Numbered from the stretch's first letter, positions 16,880 through 26,206 are shown. The stretch: 64,000 bases of DNA from Halarcobacter mediterraneus (GCF_004116625.1 NZ_NXIE01000005.1:124001-188000), one strand, 5' to 3'. Made by a program: numbers and translations. Notes: generated by a model from the sequence alone, not told the origin.

Positions 16880-16897
16880 TTTATAAAAAGGAAAGTT

Positions 16898-18352
16898 ATG
16901 ATTAGTGGTTTATGGAATGGTATTAGTGGATTAAGTGCTTTCGAAAAAGCTTTAAGTACTCAATCAAATAATATTGCAAATACAAATACAATTGGTCACA
17001 AGTCGGATAGAATCACTTTTGAAGATATGATGTACGAATCTAGATATGGAAAAGGTGTAGCGGTACAAGGTGTAGAAAAAGACTTTTCTCAAGGTGGCTT
17101 AAAAAATACAGGGTTACCTCTTGATGTTGCCATTGAAGGAAAAGGCTTTTTTATTGTAAATGACCCAAATACAAATGAAACTTATTATACAAGAGCAGGA
17201 AACTTTAAACTTTCATCAGATGGAACTTTAAGAACAGTAGATGATCTTTTAGTTTATGGTTCTTCTTCAACAGTTACAAATTTGGTTAGTTCTGATGATA
17301 CAACAGAATTTGATAATAGTTATAGTGTAGACCTTGTTGCAAAAGCAATCACAACAAATAATTTTTCTGAAACAATAAATGCAAAGTCAACAGATTATTT
17401 ACAAAGTGCTACAGAAACTGGAACTTCAGGAAATGGATATAAAGATAGAAGTGCAGTTATCTCAGATGTGCGAGCTTCTATTGCAAATTATAGTGAAATA
17501 CTTGAATTATATTCGACAAATCCAGAAGCTACTAGTGTAGCTTCAACTTCACAACAAAATCAAATTGAATATTCAAGTTTTTTAAGTGAACTTCAAAATG
17601 AAGAAGATTATATTGAAGTAACAATTAATGGTGAAAAAATAAGACAAAATTTTGAGATAGATACTGAGACTACAATGAATCTTTTTGCTGATAAAATTTC
17701 AGCAGTTTCAGGTTTAAGTGCAAGTGTTGATGATACAGGTTTAGTAACTATTGATTCTTTAATCCCAGGAGAAACTTTTAGTATAACACAAGCAGCAGTG
17801 AATAATAATGCCCCTGCAATAAATGAAACCATTGCTCCAAGCTTAGGTTCAGGGATAGGTATGTTAGATAGTGCAAGACAAGCTTTAAAAAATTCACTTG
17901 AAACAGCAAATGCTAAATTTTTAGAAATGACTCATACTATATCAAATTCAGATGCAGCTTTAACAGGAATTTCATCTATGCAACTTAGATTAGATAATTT
18001 AAATGTAGTTGAAGATGTTTTTGGAGAATTATCTATTGAAGATGGAAACATCTATGCTAAAGATGGAGATAGTAAATTTTTATTAGGTAAATTAGAAACT
18101 GCTTACTTTGCAAATGAAAATGGATTAGATCCAAAAGGAGACAGATTATATACTTCTTCTAATGAAACAGGTGAGCCTGTAAATGCAAGTAAAATAAACA
18201 AATTAATCGGAAATAATTTGGAACTTAGTAATAGTGATTTTGGAGAAAGTTTAGTTGACTTGATGGTTTTCCAAAGGGCATTTGAAGGAAGTTCTAAATC
18301 TATTACAACATCTGATGAATTTTTAAAAACAGCTATTCAGTTAAAGACATAA
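16898..18352 (+). CDS. flgE2: Hook-type protein FlgE2 (shorter paralogue)
   Basis: 484 residues. N-terminal MISGLWNGISGLSAFEKAL, NNIANTNTIGHKSDR and AIEGKGFF, C-terminal ELSNSDFGESLVDLMVFQRAFEG-like helix: a FlgE family member. Its order after flgD equals the flgD-flgE2 pair of Campylobacter/Helicobacter as I recall it. The middle is about 240 residues shorter than that of the adjacent paralogue, although the two share a SLIPG element and the ends. It may form a special hook segment or an alternative hook; which of the two builds the bulk hook is not provable from sequence. Confidence 0.85.
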   Translation: MISGLWNGISGLSAFEKALSTQSNNIANTNTIGHKSDRITFEDMMYESRYGKGVAVQGVEKDFSQGGLKNTGLPLDVAIEGKGFFIVNDPNTNETYYTRAGNFKLSSDGTLRTVDDLLVYGSSSTVTNLVSSDDTTEFDNSYSVDLVAKAITTNNFSETINAKSTDYLQSATETGTSGNGYKDRSAVISDVRASIANYSEILELYSTNPEATSVASTSQQNQIEYSSFLSELQNEEDYIEVTINGEKIRQNFEIDTETTMNLFADKISAVSGLSASVDDTGLVTIDSLIPGETFSITQAAVNNNAPAINETIAPSLGSGIGMLDSARQALKNSLETANAKFLEMTHTISNSDAALTGISSMQLRLDNLNVVEDVFGELSIEDGNIYAKDGDSKFLLGKLETAYFANENGLDPKGDRLYTSSNETGEPVNASKINKLIGNNLELSNSDFGESLVDLMVFQRAFEGSSKSITTSDEFLKTAIQLKT

Positions 18353-18385
18353 GTCTTTAACTTAGTGTTTAAATATTAGTATTTT

Positions 18386-18405
18386 TTCAAATATTAATAT
18401 TTGAA
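18386..18405. repeat. Perfect 20-bp palindrome between the two hook genes
   Basis: Half-site TTCAAATATT followed immediately by its reverse complement, with a related imperfect copy just upstream (18371-18384). It lies 34 bases after the flgE2 stop and 39 before the next start. It could be an operator or a cruciform/RNA hairpin site. Confidence 0.45.
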
Positions 18406-18444
18406 CATGTAAAAGTGTTTAAAAATTTATCTAAAGGATAAATC

Positions 18445-20625
18445 ATGATCGGAGCATTATGGACAGGGATATCAGGGTTATCGTCACATCAAACAGCGTT
18501 AGACAATGAATCTCATAATATAGCAAATGTAAATACAGTAGGATATAAATCTTCAAGAATATCTTTTGCAGACCAAATGTATCAAGATAGAATTGGTAAA
18601 GGGTCTAAAATATTAGATGCAGAGAAACTATATGTTCAAGGTAATCTAAAAACCACAGGGGTAAACTATGATGTTGCCATAAGTGGAGATGGATTCTTTA
18701 CAGTAAAAAATACTACTTCAAGTGGAAGTGGAGAAAACTATTACACTAGAGCAGGAAACTTTAGAATGGGTGATAATGGAACCCTACAAGATGCTGCTGG
18801 AAATGAAGTCCAAGGATGGGCTATGAGAGTAATAGATACTGATAAAGATGTAATTTCAACGGACCCAAATAATAAAAGAATAACAGATGATTATACAAAA
18901 TTATTGTCTTCAAAAGTAATAAAATATGCAAGTCAAGTAGAGACAATAACAGCAAAAGCAACAGACTATAATAAAACAGCAAGAGCAGATTCTAGTACAG
19001 TATTTACTGGAGCTGGAGCAAAAACAAAAGCTGCAAAAGTTACAGATATTGAAAACTTAGTGGCAAACTATGCTTCATGGCTACAAAAACTACAAGATGA
19101 TCCATATGTAGGAAGTGCAAGCTCAACTTCACAGGTATCACAAATAAACTTTAAATCTTTTGATTCTTTAGGTGGAACAGATAGTGGAGCCATTTCAAAA
19201 GATGGAGATAGTATTTATGTTTATATTGATGGAGAAAAGATTTCACAAGAATTTGTATCAGTAACAGCAACTTATGATATAGATGGAGATGGAAATACAG
19301 CAGCCGATGATGCTTCAGGATCAACAACATATGCAGATGCTGATAATTTAGTTGCAAGTAGAATAGCAACTTATAAAGCCTTAGCAGATAAGATATCAGA
19401 AGAGGTTCCTGGTTTAAGAGCTTATATGGTAAGTGAAACAGGTGGAACAAATGATGATGTTTTAGAAGATGATGATATTTTTAAGCTATCTACAAAAGAT
19501 AGTGATATGATAAAAGGTATTATTCAAATTGAATCTTTAATCCCTGGAGTAAGTTTTGATATATCAGAAGTAGGGGAAGAAATAGGAAATAATAATAAAG
19601 TTGCAGGAGGTTTTCAAACTTCATCAGCAGCAAATGCTGGAGAAGGAGTTGGAGCCTTAAATAGTGCTAGAGATGCTTTAGCTAGAGCTATTTCAGGAAA
19701 ACAACAAGATGTTTATACTCTTGCTGATTTAGGTTTAGATAATCCTAATACTACTTCAGGGGCTTTAACAGCTCAAGATTTTCTTTATGGTATGACAATT
19801 TATGATAAAGAATTAGATAAAATTATACCAGTACCTGGAGATAATACAACAAGTCCTGCTACTCCTTTATCAATATTTGTTAATGATGCCACAACAGTTG
19901 ATGATATAGTTGATGCTATAAATAACCCTCAAACAGAATATTTTCAAGATGATGGAACAAGTGTAGCAAATAGTTCTTTTCAGTTATCAGATTATGTGGT
20001 AGCTAAAAATATAAATGGAAACTTGGTAATAGAAACCAAAGATGAAAACTATGATGTTGAATTTAGTGGTTCTTTAAAGATATCTGATAATGCAGCAACT
20101 GATAGTGGAGGACCTCTTTTAACAATTGCTAATTATACTCCAAGAGATAAAAACAATGATTATAGTGGAAGACAGGGAGCTGGTGCTGAATTTATTCAGA
20201 TGGTAACAACTATAAACCAAACTTCAACACAAGATTCACTTCAACTAAAACTTGATGCTTTAGGAATTTCTGATTCTGCCTTTGGAGAGTTTTCTGTTGA
20301 TAGTACTGGACTAATCACTATGAAACAAGATGGAGCTTCATTTGCAATAGGACAAATATCTCTATCTTTATTCAATAATAATAGAGGACTAGAACCAGTT
20401 GGAGATAATAATTATGCAAAAACCAATGAATCTGGTGATCCTATATACAGTAAAAACAATGAAAACACTGGTAAGATTGAAAATAAGACTTTAGAATTAT
20501 CTACAGCAGACTTAAGTGAAAGTTTAGTTAACTTGATGGTATTTCAAAGGGCATTTGAAGCTAATGCAAAATCTATTACAACTTCTGATGAGTTATTAAA
20601 TACTTTAATTAACTTAAAACGATAA
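18445..20625 (+). CDS. flgE: Flagellar hook protein FlgE (long paralogue)
   Basis: 726 residues, close to H. pylori FlgE (about 718). N-terminal MIGALWTGISGLSSHQTALD, NNIANVNTVGYKSSR-like segment and AISGDGFFTV; C-terminal ELSTADLSESLVNLMVFQR and TTSDELLNTLINLKR. The long central domains (about 150-620) are surface-exposed in related hooks. Likely the main hook subunit. It has its own AAAGGATAA ribosome site and follows a palindrome, and is directly followed by a strong hairpin. Confidence 0.9.
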   Translation: MIGALWTGISGLSSHQTALDNESHNIANVNTVGYKSSRISFADQMYQDRIGKGSKILDAEKLYVQGNLKTTGVNYDVAISGDGFFTVKNTTSSGSGENYYTRAGNFRMGDNGTLQDAAGNEVQGWAMRVIDTDKDVISTDPNNKRITDDYTKLLSSKVIKYASQVETITAKATDYNKTARADSSTVFTGAGAKTKAAKVTDIENLVANYASWLQKLQDDPYVGSASSTSQVSQINFKSFDSLGGTDSGAISKDGDSIYVYIDGEKISQEFVSVTATYDIDGDGNTAADDASGSTTYADADNLVASRIATYKALADKISEEVPGLRAYMVSETGGTNDDVLEDDDIFKLSTKDSDMIKGIIQIESLIPGVSFDISEVGEEIGNNNKVAGGFQTSSAANAGEGVGALNSARDALARAISGKQQDVYTLADLGLDNPNTTSGALTAQDFLYGMTIYDKELDKIIPVPGDNTTSPATPLSIFVNDATTVDDIVDAINNPQTEYFQDDGTSVANSSFQLSDYVVAKNINGNLVIETKDENYDVEFSGSLKISDNAATDSGGPLLTIANYTPRDKNNDYSGRQGAGAEFIQMVTTINQTSTQDSLQLKLDALGISDSAFGEFSVDSTGLITMKQDGASFAIGQISLSLFNNNRGLEPVGDNNYAKTNESGDPIYSKNNENTGKIENKTLELSTADLSESLVNLMVFQRAFEANAKSITTSDELLNTLINLKR

Positions 20626-20653
20626 GTATAAAAGAGTTTAGACTCTTTTATAC
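20626..20653 (+). terminator. Strong 12-bp hairpin directly after the flgE stop
   Basis: GTATAAAAGAGT (20626-20637), loop TTAG, then its exact complement (20642-20653), starting at the base after the stop codon. There is no T-run after it on the + strand (AAAAAAC follows), so it is not a classic intrinsic terminator; on the - strand it would end in T6. A 3-prime stabilising or transcription-attenuating hairpin for hook mRNA is the best reading. Confidence 0.5.
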
Positions 20654-20681
20654 AAAAAACAACAACTTTAAGAGGATAAAA

Positions 20682-21011
20682 TTGGATAACTTTTTACTAC
20701 TTGCCATCTTAGGAATATTACTTTTATACTTTTTTTCAAGTACAAATGTTTATAAGTCTTTATATAGAAAACTTAATGAAGAAAAAAATATGATGGAAGA
20801 AGAAAATAAAAAACTAGAAGAAGTAATTGAGAGATATGAAAAACAAGTAAAAGTTAGTGCTGGAACTTTAAAAAACTCACAAGACTCTTTACAAGTAGCA
20901 AGAGATGATTTACAAAAGTTACGATTAGAGAATGCAGAATTAAAACATCAAGTTGAGCATTTAGAAAAAAGAACGGAAGAGTTATATGCTCAAGTAAATA
21001 CAATGGTTTAG
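20682..21011 (+). CDS. Small membrane-anchored coiled-coil protein
   Basis: 109 residues from a TTG start with AGAGGA about six bases ahead. A transmembrane helix (about 4-21) is followed by an almost continuous coiled coil (about 30-107, heptads with Leu, Val and Glu). No family recognised. It sits between the hook genes and a signal-peptide TPR protein in the flagellar cluster, 8 bases before the latter, so a structural role around the motor is plausible. A FtsB/septum-type or chaperone function are other options that sequence cannot separate. Confidence 0.6.
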   Translation: MDNFLLLAILGILLLYFFSSTNVYKSLYRKLNEEKNMMEEENKKLEEVIERYEKQVKVSAGTLKNSQDSLQVARDDLQKLRLENAELKHQVEHLEKRTEELYAQVNTMV

Positions 21012-21019
21012 GAACTTTT

Positions 21020-23020
21020 TTGAAAAAGATATTATTTATAAGTATATTTACTGTTTTTTTACCAATTATATCTTTTTCACAAGAGGAAAAGAATCTTAAT
21101 TCTGAACCTGAGATACTATTTAAGTATAATAAATTAAAAGAAAATCAAGAAAAATTTGAGCTTCAAGTAGAATTTAATAAAGCAATATTACTCTTAGAAA
21201 AAGAAGAGTATGAAGAAGCTATAGAAAGTTTTAAAAAGACTTCAAAACTACTTAAAATACCATCGTTTTTAAATATAGGAATAGCCTATTATAAACTTAA
21301 TCAAATTGATAATGCTTTATTGTACTTGAATAATATCTATGATTATAAAGAAGCCTCTTTCTCAAATACATATTCATACATTTCTGCCAGTTATTATTTA
21401 TATTTAATAAAGAAAGATAGAAAATATCTAGAAACAATTATTGATATAACAAAAAAGTTTTCTAATTTAACTGAGCACTCAAAAAGATTAGTTGCAGATA
21501 GTCTAATTCTCTTAAAAGATTATGAGAAAGCACTAAAAGTTTTAGACACAATGCAATTTCCAATGTATCTAAAAAAAGCAATGTTATATTTAAAACTAAA
21601 TGACTTTAAAAGTGCAGAAAGGTATTTAGAAAGTGCAAAGAAAAATACTCTTAATCAAACTAAAATTGATTTGATTTTGTGGCTAATGATTTATAGAGAC
21701 TTAAAAGCAAATGAAATAGCAAAATTATTAGAAAGACTAAAAGAAGTTGAAAAAGTTAAATCAAGTTTTAAAATAAATCAAGAACACCCTTTAAAAATAT
21801 TTTTTAATAAAAATAAATATACAACAAAGGAATATTTGAGTTTTATTACAAATTTTAGTGAAGAAAGAAAGATTGATTTTCTCTTTTATTTTGCTCCTTT
21901 TGTTTTTTCTGATAAGCAAGAAGTTTTATATGATATTTCAAAAGGTTTTGTATTTAAAGACAAACAAAGTGTAGAAAGTTTGGAAGAAATGGTTAAATAC
22001 AATGCAAAATTTATTGATATAATCAAAGAAGACCCAATAATAAGAGTAAATAAAATGAAATCTTTTATAAAAGAAGATTCAAACTCTTATATTTATTATA
22101 ATTTAGCTCTGTGTTATGCTCAAATCAGTGATTTTCATAATGCTTATAAGTACTTTTCAAAAGCATATAAACTAAATCCAGGAAATAAACTTTATTCTGT
22201 AATGACTTTAATTACAGCAGAAATAACTAATAAAAGAATAAATGATAAAGAGTATATTTTACAAAATATTCAATCTAAAAATGGAATGTATAAATATTTT
22301 GGACAGAGAATATATTCTTTGTTTTTGAGTAAAAAAGCATCAGTAGTTTTTGATCCATTAAATTATAAAAATACAATATTTTTTAAGGCTTTAGATTATT
22401 TAGATAAATTAGAAGAAAATAACTTATCCTTAGACCATCCTTTGTTTACTGAACATTATAAAGATCCTTTAATATATTTAATGAAAGCAACATTAAAAAG
22501 AGAAGGGGAAAATGATTATAATTATTTTGCAAGACTTCAAGATACAATACCTTTGAAAATTAATGGGAATTTTTTAAAAGGACCCATTGTAGTAACAAAA
22601 TATTATATTGATTTATTAAAGGCAATAGGTCTTTTTCATAAGGCTGATTTAACTTTAAAAGATGATAATAGTCCTTCTTATTTAAGAATAAAAGCTTTTA
22701 ATGAGTTATATAATAATAATCCAAAAGAGAGCTTAAAAATATTGCAAACTTTACAAAAAGAGTATAAGCTAGAAGACAAATTTACTATGTATTTGATTGT
22801 ATCTGCTCAATTAGAGGATGGTAAATATAATGAGGCTCTACTACAGATTGCATTAATTAAGGCAATATTAAAAGATAAAGATGCTGATTTTTTAAGTGGT
22901 ATTCAATTAATTCAAGAACTAAAATTAAATAGTTCTAGTCAGTATTTTACTAAACCCTATAGTAATTCTTTAATAGATTTTAAAATAATAGACCTTGACG
23001 AGTTATTAGAAACTCTCTAG
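21020..23020 (+). CDS. Periplasmic TPR protein, PflB-like candidate
   Basis: 666 residues from a TTG start. A signal-like hydrophobic segment (about 3-19, ending before SFSQEE) is followed by repeated TPR-like helical pairs, for example ILLLEKEEYEEAIESFKKTS (about 55-74) and NLALCYAQISDFHNAYKYF (about 363-381), and a C-terminus with a short hydrophilic tail. Campylobacter jejuni uses two TPR proteins, PflA and PflB, to build the motor disk that recruits stators; this gene and the TPR gene at 34368 are candidates for that pair because of cluster position, size and export signal. They are shorter than the jejuni proteins (about 790-820 residues), so the assignment is tentative. Confidence 0.5.
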   Translation: MKKILFISIFTVFLPIISFSQEEKNLNSEPEILFKYNKLKENQEKFELQVEFNKAILLLEKEEYEEAIESFKKTSKLLKIPSFLNIGIAYYKLNQIDNALLYLNNIYDYKEASFSNTYSYISASYYLYLIKKDRKYLETIIDITKKFSNLTEHSKRLVADSLILLKDYEKALKVLDTMQFPMYLKKAMLYLKLNDFKSAERYLESAKKNTLNQTKIDLILWLMIYRDLKANEIAKLLERLKEVEKVKSSFKINQEHPLKIFFNKNKYTTKEYLSFITNFSEERKIDFLFYFAPFVFSDKQEVLYDISKGFVFKDKQSVESLEEMVKYNAKFIDIIKEDPIIRVNKMKSFIKEDSNSYIYYNLALCYAQISDFHNAYKYFSKAYKLNPGNKLYSVMTLITAEITNKRINDKEYILQNIQSKNGMYKYFGQRIYSLFLSKKASVVFDPLNYKNTIFFKALDYLDKLEENNLSLDHPLFTEHYKDPLIYLMKATLKREGENDYNYFARLQDTIPLKINGNFLKGPIVVTKYYIDLLKAIGLFHKADLTLKDDNSPSYLRIKAFNELYNNNPKESLKILQTLQKEYKLEDKFTMYLIVSAQLEDGKYNEALLQIALIKAILKDKDADFLSGIQLIQELKLNSSSQYFTKPYSNSLIDFKIIDLDELLETL

Positions 23021-23078
23021 TCTAAATATAATTTTTTCTATTTTTTAACATTCTTCATAAAATTTAATATTTTTTTGA

Positions 23079-23113
23079 TATAATAATTATAATTCTATAC
23101 TTTTCAAGGAGGC
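23079..23113 (+). promoter_or_regulatory. Promoter and strong RBS of the FlaG-like/fliY/motAB unit
   Basis: TTGATATAAT with the TATAAT at 23079-23084, then AAGGAGG at 23107-23113, five bases before the ATG at 23118. This is the only near-perfect Shine-Dalgarno noticed in the flagellar cluster. Confidence 0.6.
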
Positions 23114-23117
23114 TCTT

Positions 23118-23432
23118 ATGGAACTAGGTAGAATAGCTGAAATGGATAATGCAAAAAGTAATCATGTAGAAAAAATTAGAACTGTCCAAGAAGTTGATGA
23201 GAAACATAAGACAGTACAAGATGATGAGTATAAAAAAGTTCAAGGAAATACTCAAGAAATCGAAAAAAACGAAGTTATCTTAGATAATGTAAAATTTGGT
23301 TATAACAAAAACTCAAGAGATTTTTTTGTTAAGGTTACAAGAGGTGATGCAGAGTATAAATACCCAACAGAAGATATGATGAAAATAAAAGCTCATATGT
23401 TAGAATCTTTACAAGACCAGCAAAATAATTAA
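23118..23432 (+). CDS. FlaG-like flagellar protein
   Basis: 104 residues. The second half, from LDNVKFGYNKNSRDFFVKV to YPTEDMMKIKAHMLE, has the FlaG pattern of a short sheet (l-x-F-x-y-n...v-x-V) followed by a P-x-E-x-M helix; the first half is charged and probably disordered. FlaG affects filament length in other bacteria. The ipP motif typical of FlaG is YPTE here, so this is a remote match. First gene of a unit with fliY, motA, motB and flgJ. Confidence 0.5.
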   Translation: MELGRIAEMDNAKSNHVEKIRTVQEVDEKHKTVQDDEYKKVQGNTQEIEKNEVILDNVKFGYNKNSRDFFVKVTRGDAEYKYPTEDMMKIKAHMLESLQDQQNN

Positions 23433-23452
23433 TAAAAATAAAGGGATTTTTT

Positions 23453-24361
23453 TTGGCATCAGACTTATCAAATTTTTTAAAAGATGAATTATCAAATACT
23501 TTGGAACAATTGCTTTCAAAAAGCACAGCAATTGATACAGTATCAAAAGTAGACCTTGATGAAATTGAAGATTCTCAATGTATTGAGATTTCAGTAAAGT
23601 TTGAATTTTCAAGTATCTCTTCTACTTGGAATTTTTTCATTCCTTCTTTAACAGCAACAAAATTTGAATTTTTTATGCTGGGAGGAATGGGAGATTTAAA
23701 AGAACATATAGATGATGAAATAGCAGATGCTGTAAATGAAATTATTTCAAATGTTTGTGGAAGTTTTTGTACTACTGTAAATGCACAAGGCTTTAATGAT
23801 GTTTCTTCAATAAAATCTGAGCTTGCAGGCTCATCAATAAAGGCTATTAAAGATATTGATTCTAGTGAAAATCTATTTTATTTTGATTTATCATTGGATG
23901 GTGAAAAATTACCTATTTATTTAGGATTAGATGAAATAATATTACCTTATTTATCAGCAATTACGGGATATGAAGATGTTGATTCTTCATCATCTTCACA
24001 GGCTTCAACAAGTAGTTCAAGTAATCCTTCAGCAGTAAGTTCAAATTTAGGTTCTAGTGTATCTAGTATAAGTTCTTTATTATCAGAAGATTCAGCAGAA
24101 AATCTTCAACTACTTTTTAATATAAGACTTAAACTTAGTGTAAGATTAGGAACTAAAAATTTTTTACTAAAAGATATTCTTAGATGGGATATTGGAGAGA
24201 TTATTGAATTAGAACAAATGGTAAATGAACCTTTAGATATTTTAGTAAATGGTGTTAAAATTGGAGAAGGAGAAGCTGTTATTGTGGAAGGAAAATTTGG
24301 TTTAAAAATAAAAAATATTGGTGATAGTGCATCAAGAATAAGTCAAATAGGGTTATCATAA
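23453..24361 (+). CDS. fliY: Flagellar switch protein FliY
   Basis: 302 residues from a TTG start with GGGA ahead. The N-terminal 180 residues resemble the CheC/FliM-type domain (IEISVKFEF, DEIADAVNEIISNVCGSF) but lack the Glu-Asn phosphatase pair expected in active CheC; a Ser-rich linker (about 177-205) leads to a C-terminal SPOA/FliN domain (LRLKLSVRLGTKNFLL-like, about 221-296). This layout is FliY, a third C-ring protein in Campylobacterota alongside FliM and FliN. FliM is not present in the window. Confidence 0.82.
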   Translation: MASDLSNFLKDELSNTLEQLLSKSTAIDTVSKVDLDEIEDSQCIEISVKFEFSSISSTWNFFIPSLTATKFEFFMLGGMGDLKEHIDDEIADAVNEIISNVCGSFCTTVNAQGFNDVSSIKSELAGSSIKAIKDIDSSENLFYFDLSLDGEKLPIYLGLDEIILPYLSAITGYEDVDSSSSSQASTSSSSNPSAVSSNLGSSVSSISSLLSEDSAENLQLLFNIRLKLSVRLGTKNFLLKDILRWDIGEIIELEQMVNEPLDILVNGVKIGEGEAVIVEGKFGLKIKNIGDSASRISQIGLS

Positions 24362-24362
24362 T

Positions 24363-25121
24363 ATGGATAAGAGTACAGCAGGTGGATTAGCAGCAGGTTG
24401 GGGAATGGTTTCCTTAGCCATTGTTTTAGGTGGTGTAGGTTTTGGCCCTTATATTGATATTCCTTCCGTAATTATAGTAATTGGAGGGACTTTAGCTGTT
24501 ACAGCAGGACAATTTGAGGGTGCAGACTTAAAAAGAATGGGACCTGCAATGAAAGTTGCTTTAAATGAAGTACCATTTGAACCTTTACCTGAACTTATTG
24601 AAAAAATTACTTTTTATGCAACTGAAATTAAGAAGCATGGTGTAATGCATATTGAACAAAAAGTTTTAGAAGAAACTAATCCTTTTTTTAAAGAAGCATT
24701 TCAATTACTTGTAGATGGAACAAAAGCAGAAACATTAACTCCTTTATTACAAACTAAACTTGATTATATGGAAAAAAGACATAATATTATGCTTAAAATG
24801 TTTGCAAATATTGGTGGTACGGCAGGTTCTATGGGGATGATTGGTACATTAGTTGGACTTGTTGCAATGTTAGCAAATTTATCAGACCCTGCTTCAGTTG
24901 GACCAGCAATGGCAGTTGCTTTATTAACAACTATGTATGGAGCTTTAATTGGTACTTTATTTGCGGGTCTAATTGAAAGTAAGCTTTCTCAGAAACATTC
25001 AAAAGAAGTAGAGTCATGTGAAGTAATTATATTAGGTACTTCAATGATTGCTGCAGAAGAATCAATAGGTAATATTAAGATGCAATTAAATTCAATTTTA
25101 GTTGATGGGGAAGAAGAGTAA
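24363..25121 (+). CDS. motA: Flagellar stator protein MotA (PomA-like)
   Basis: 252 residues with four membrane helices. Segments GGTLAVTAGQFEG, GSMGMIGTLVGLVAML and GPAMAVALLTTMYGAL follow the MotA/PomA family; overall length and the GTLVGLVAMLxNLxDPxxxGPAMAVALLTTxYGA run are nearer to sodium-type PomA than to proton-type E. coli MotA (295 residues). Forms the ion channel and torque generator with MotB; five bases separate the genes. Ion choice is inference. Confidence 0.94.
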   Translation: MDKSTAGGLAAGWGMVSLAIVLGGVGFGPYIDIPSVIIVIGGTLAVTAGQFEGADLKRMGPAMKVALNEVPFEPLPELIEKITFYATEIKKHGVMHIEQKVLEETNPFFKEAFQLLVDGTKAETLTPLLQTKLDYMEKRHNIMLKMFANIGGTAGSMGMIGTLVGLVAMLANLSDPASVGPAMAVALLTTMYGALIGTLFAGLIESKLSQKHSKEVESCEVIILGTSMIAAEESIGNIKMQLNSILVDGEEE

Positions 25122-25126
25122 TATAA

Positions 25127-25900
25127 ATGGCTGAAAAAAAGTGTCCAGAATGTCCTAAATGTTTACCAGGTTGGCTTGTACAATTTGGTGATTTAATGTC
25201 ATTACTATTAACTTTTTTTATTTTATTATTATCTATGGCAGTTATGGATAAAAAGAAAGTTGAAGAGTACTTTGATATTATGAAAAAAGCAATGGGATTT
25301 ATTGATGCTTCAACTGATATTCAGACGCAATCAGAAAAATATTCTACTGAAACAAGTAATTCTTCTGATGATGATACAGATTCAAATGATGAATCTATGG
25401 AAGAAACAATGCAACAAGTTGCAGAGTTAGTAAATGAAATGAATGACATAAGTACCATAGAAACAGAACAAATTCAATTGGAAAAAGGACAAAATGAGTT
25501 TATTTTAGATATTCCTTCTACAATAATGTTTGAAGAAGGACAATATGAAATTAAAAACCCAAATTCAAAACGATTTATAGCAAAAGTTGCAAGAGTAATT
25601 AGAACTATGCCTCAGTCTTTTAATATCGAGATTATTGGGCATACTGCTTCTACAGGATTAAAAAGTGCATCTATTCCTAGAGATAATTGGGATATGTCAG
25701 CATTAAGGTCTATTTCTGTTGTTAAAGAGCTAATAAAAAATAGAATTGACCCAAGTTCTTTAAAAGTAGCTGCTTATTCTTCTTATCAACCAAGAAGTGA
25801 GCTAGCATCTGATAATAGAAGAGTTGAAATGAGATTTTTTGCAGATGACACTGCAAATGATATTTTATCCGAAGAAAGTTTTTTTGATAGATTGGAGTAA
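25127..25900 (+). CDS. motB: Flagellar stator protein MotB (PomB-like)
   Basis: 257 residues: one membrane helix (about 17-40) with the ion-binding Asp22 in QFGDLMSLLLTFF, an acidic Ser/Asp linker (about 60-95) and a C-terminal OmpA-type peptidoglycan-binding domain (about 125-250) containing EIIGHTAS and SDNRRVEMRF. The N-terminus before the helix has CPECPKC (C6, C9, C12), a Cys-rich lead often seen in PomB-like stators. Anchors MotA to the wall. Confidence 0.94.
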   Translation: MAEKKCPECPKCLPGWLVQFGDLMSLLLTFFILLLSMAVMDKKKVEEYFDIMKKAMGFIDASTDIQTQSEKYSTETSNSSDDDTDSNDESMEETMQQVAELVNEMNDISTIETEQIQLEKGQNEFILDIPSTIMFEEGQYEIKNPNSKRFIAKVARVIRTMPQSFNIEIIGHTASTGLKSASIPRDNWDMSALRSISVVKELIKNRIDPSSLKVAAYSSYQPRSELASDNRRVEMRFFADDTANDILSEESFFDRLE

Positions 25901-25903
25901 AAC

Positions 25904-26206
25904 ATGGATATAAATACAAATTTTTCTGATATAAAAATGATTGAAAAGAGCCCAGTAGATAACTATAAAAATGTTGATGCTTCAAAACTTGAAGATGAAG
26001 CTTTAAGAAAAGTAAGTGATGATTTTGAAGCTTTTTTTATGAAACAGCTTTTAGATATTTCTTTAAAAGATAGCAAACTTGCTGGAGAAAGTAGTGGTTC
26101 AGAAATTATTAAAAGTATGTATACTGATGCTGTATCTAGACAAACAAATGGTATGGTTGGAATAAGTGATATGTTATATAATTTTTTGAGTGAACGAAAA
26201 AATTAA
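25904..26206 (+). CDS. flgJ: FlgJ-type rod-binding protein (no muramidase domain)
   Basis: 100 residues, the rod-cap domain only: KVSDDFEAFFMKQLLDI and a MYTDAVSRQTNG element. In Campylobacterota FlgJ is usually this short form without the hydrolase half found in enterobacteria, so the wall-cutting enzyme must be supplied by another gene. Three bases after motB, ten before the FlgN-like gene. Confidence 0.85.
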   Translation: MDINTNFSDIKMIEKSPVDNYKNVDASKLEDEALRKVSDDFEAFFMKQLLDISLKDSKLAGESSGSEIIKSMYTDAVSRQTNGMVGISDMLYNFLSERKN

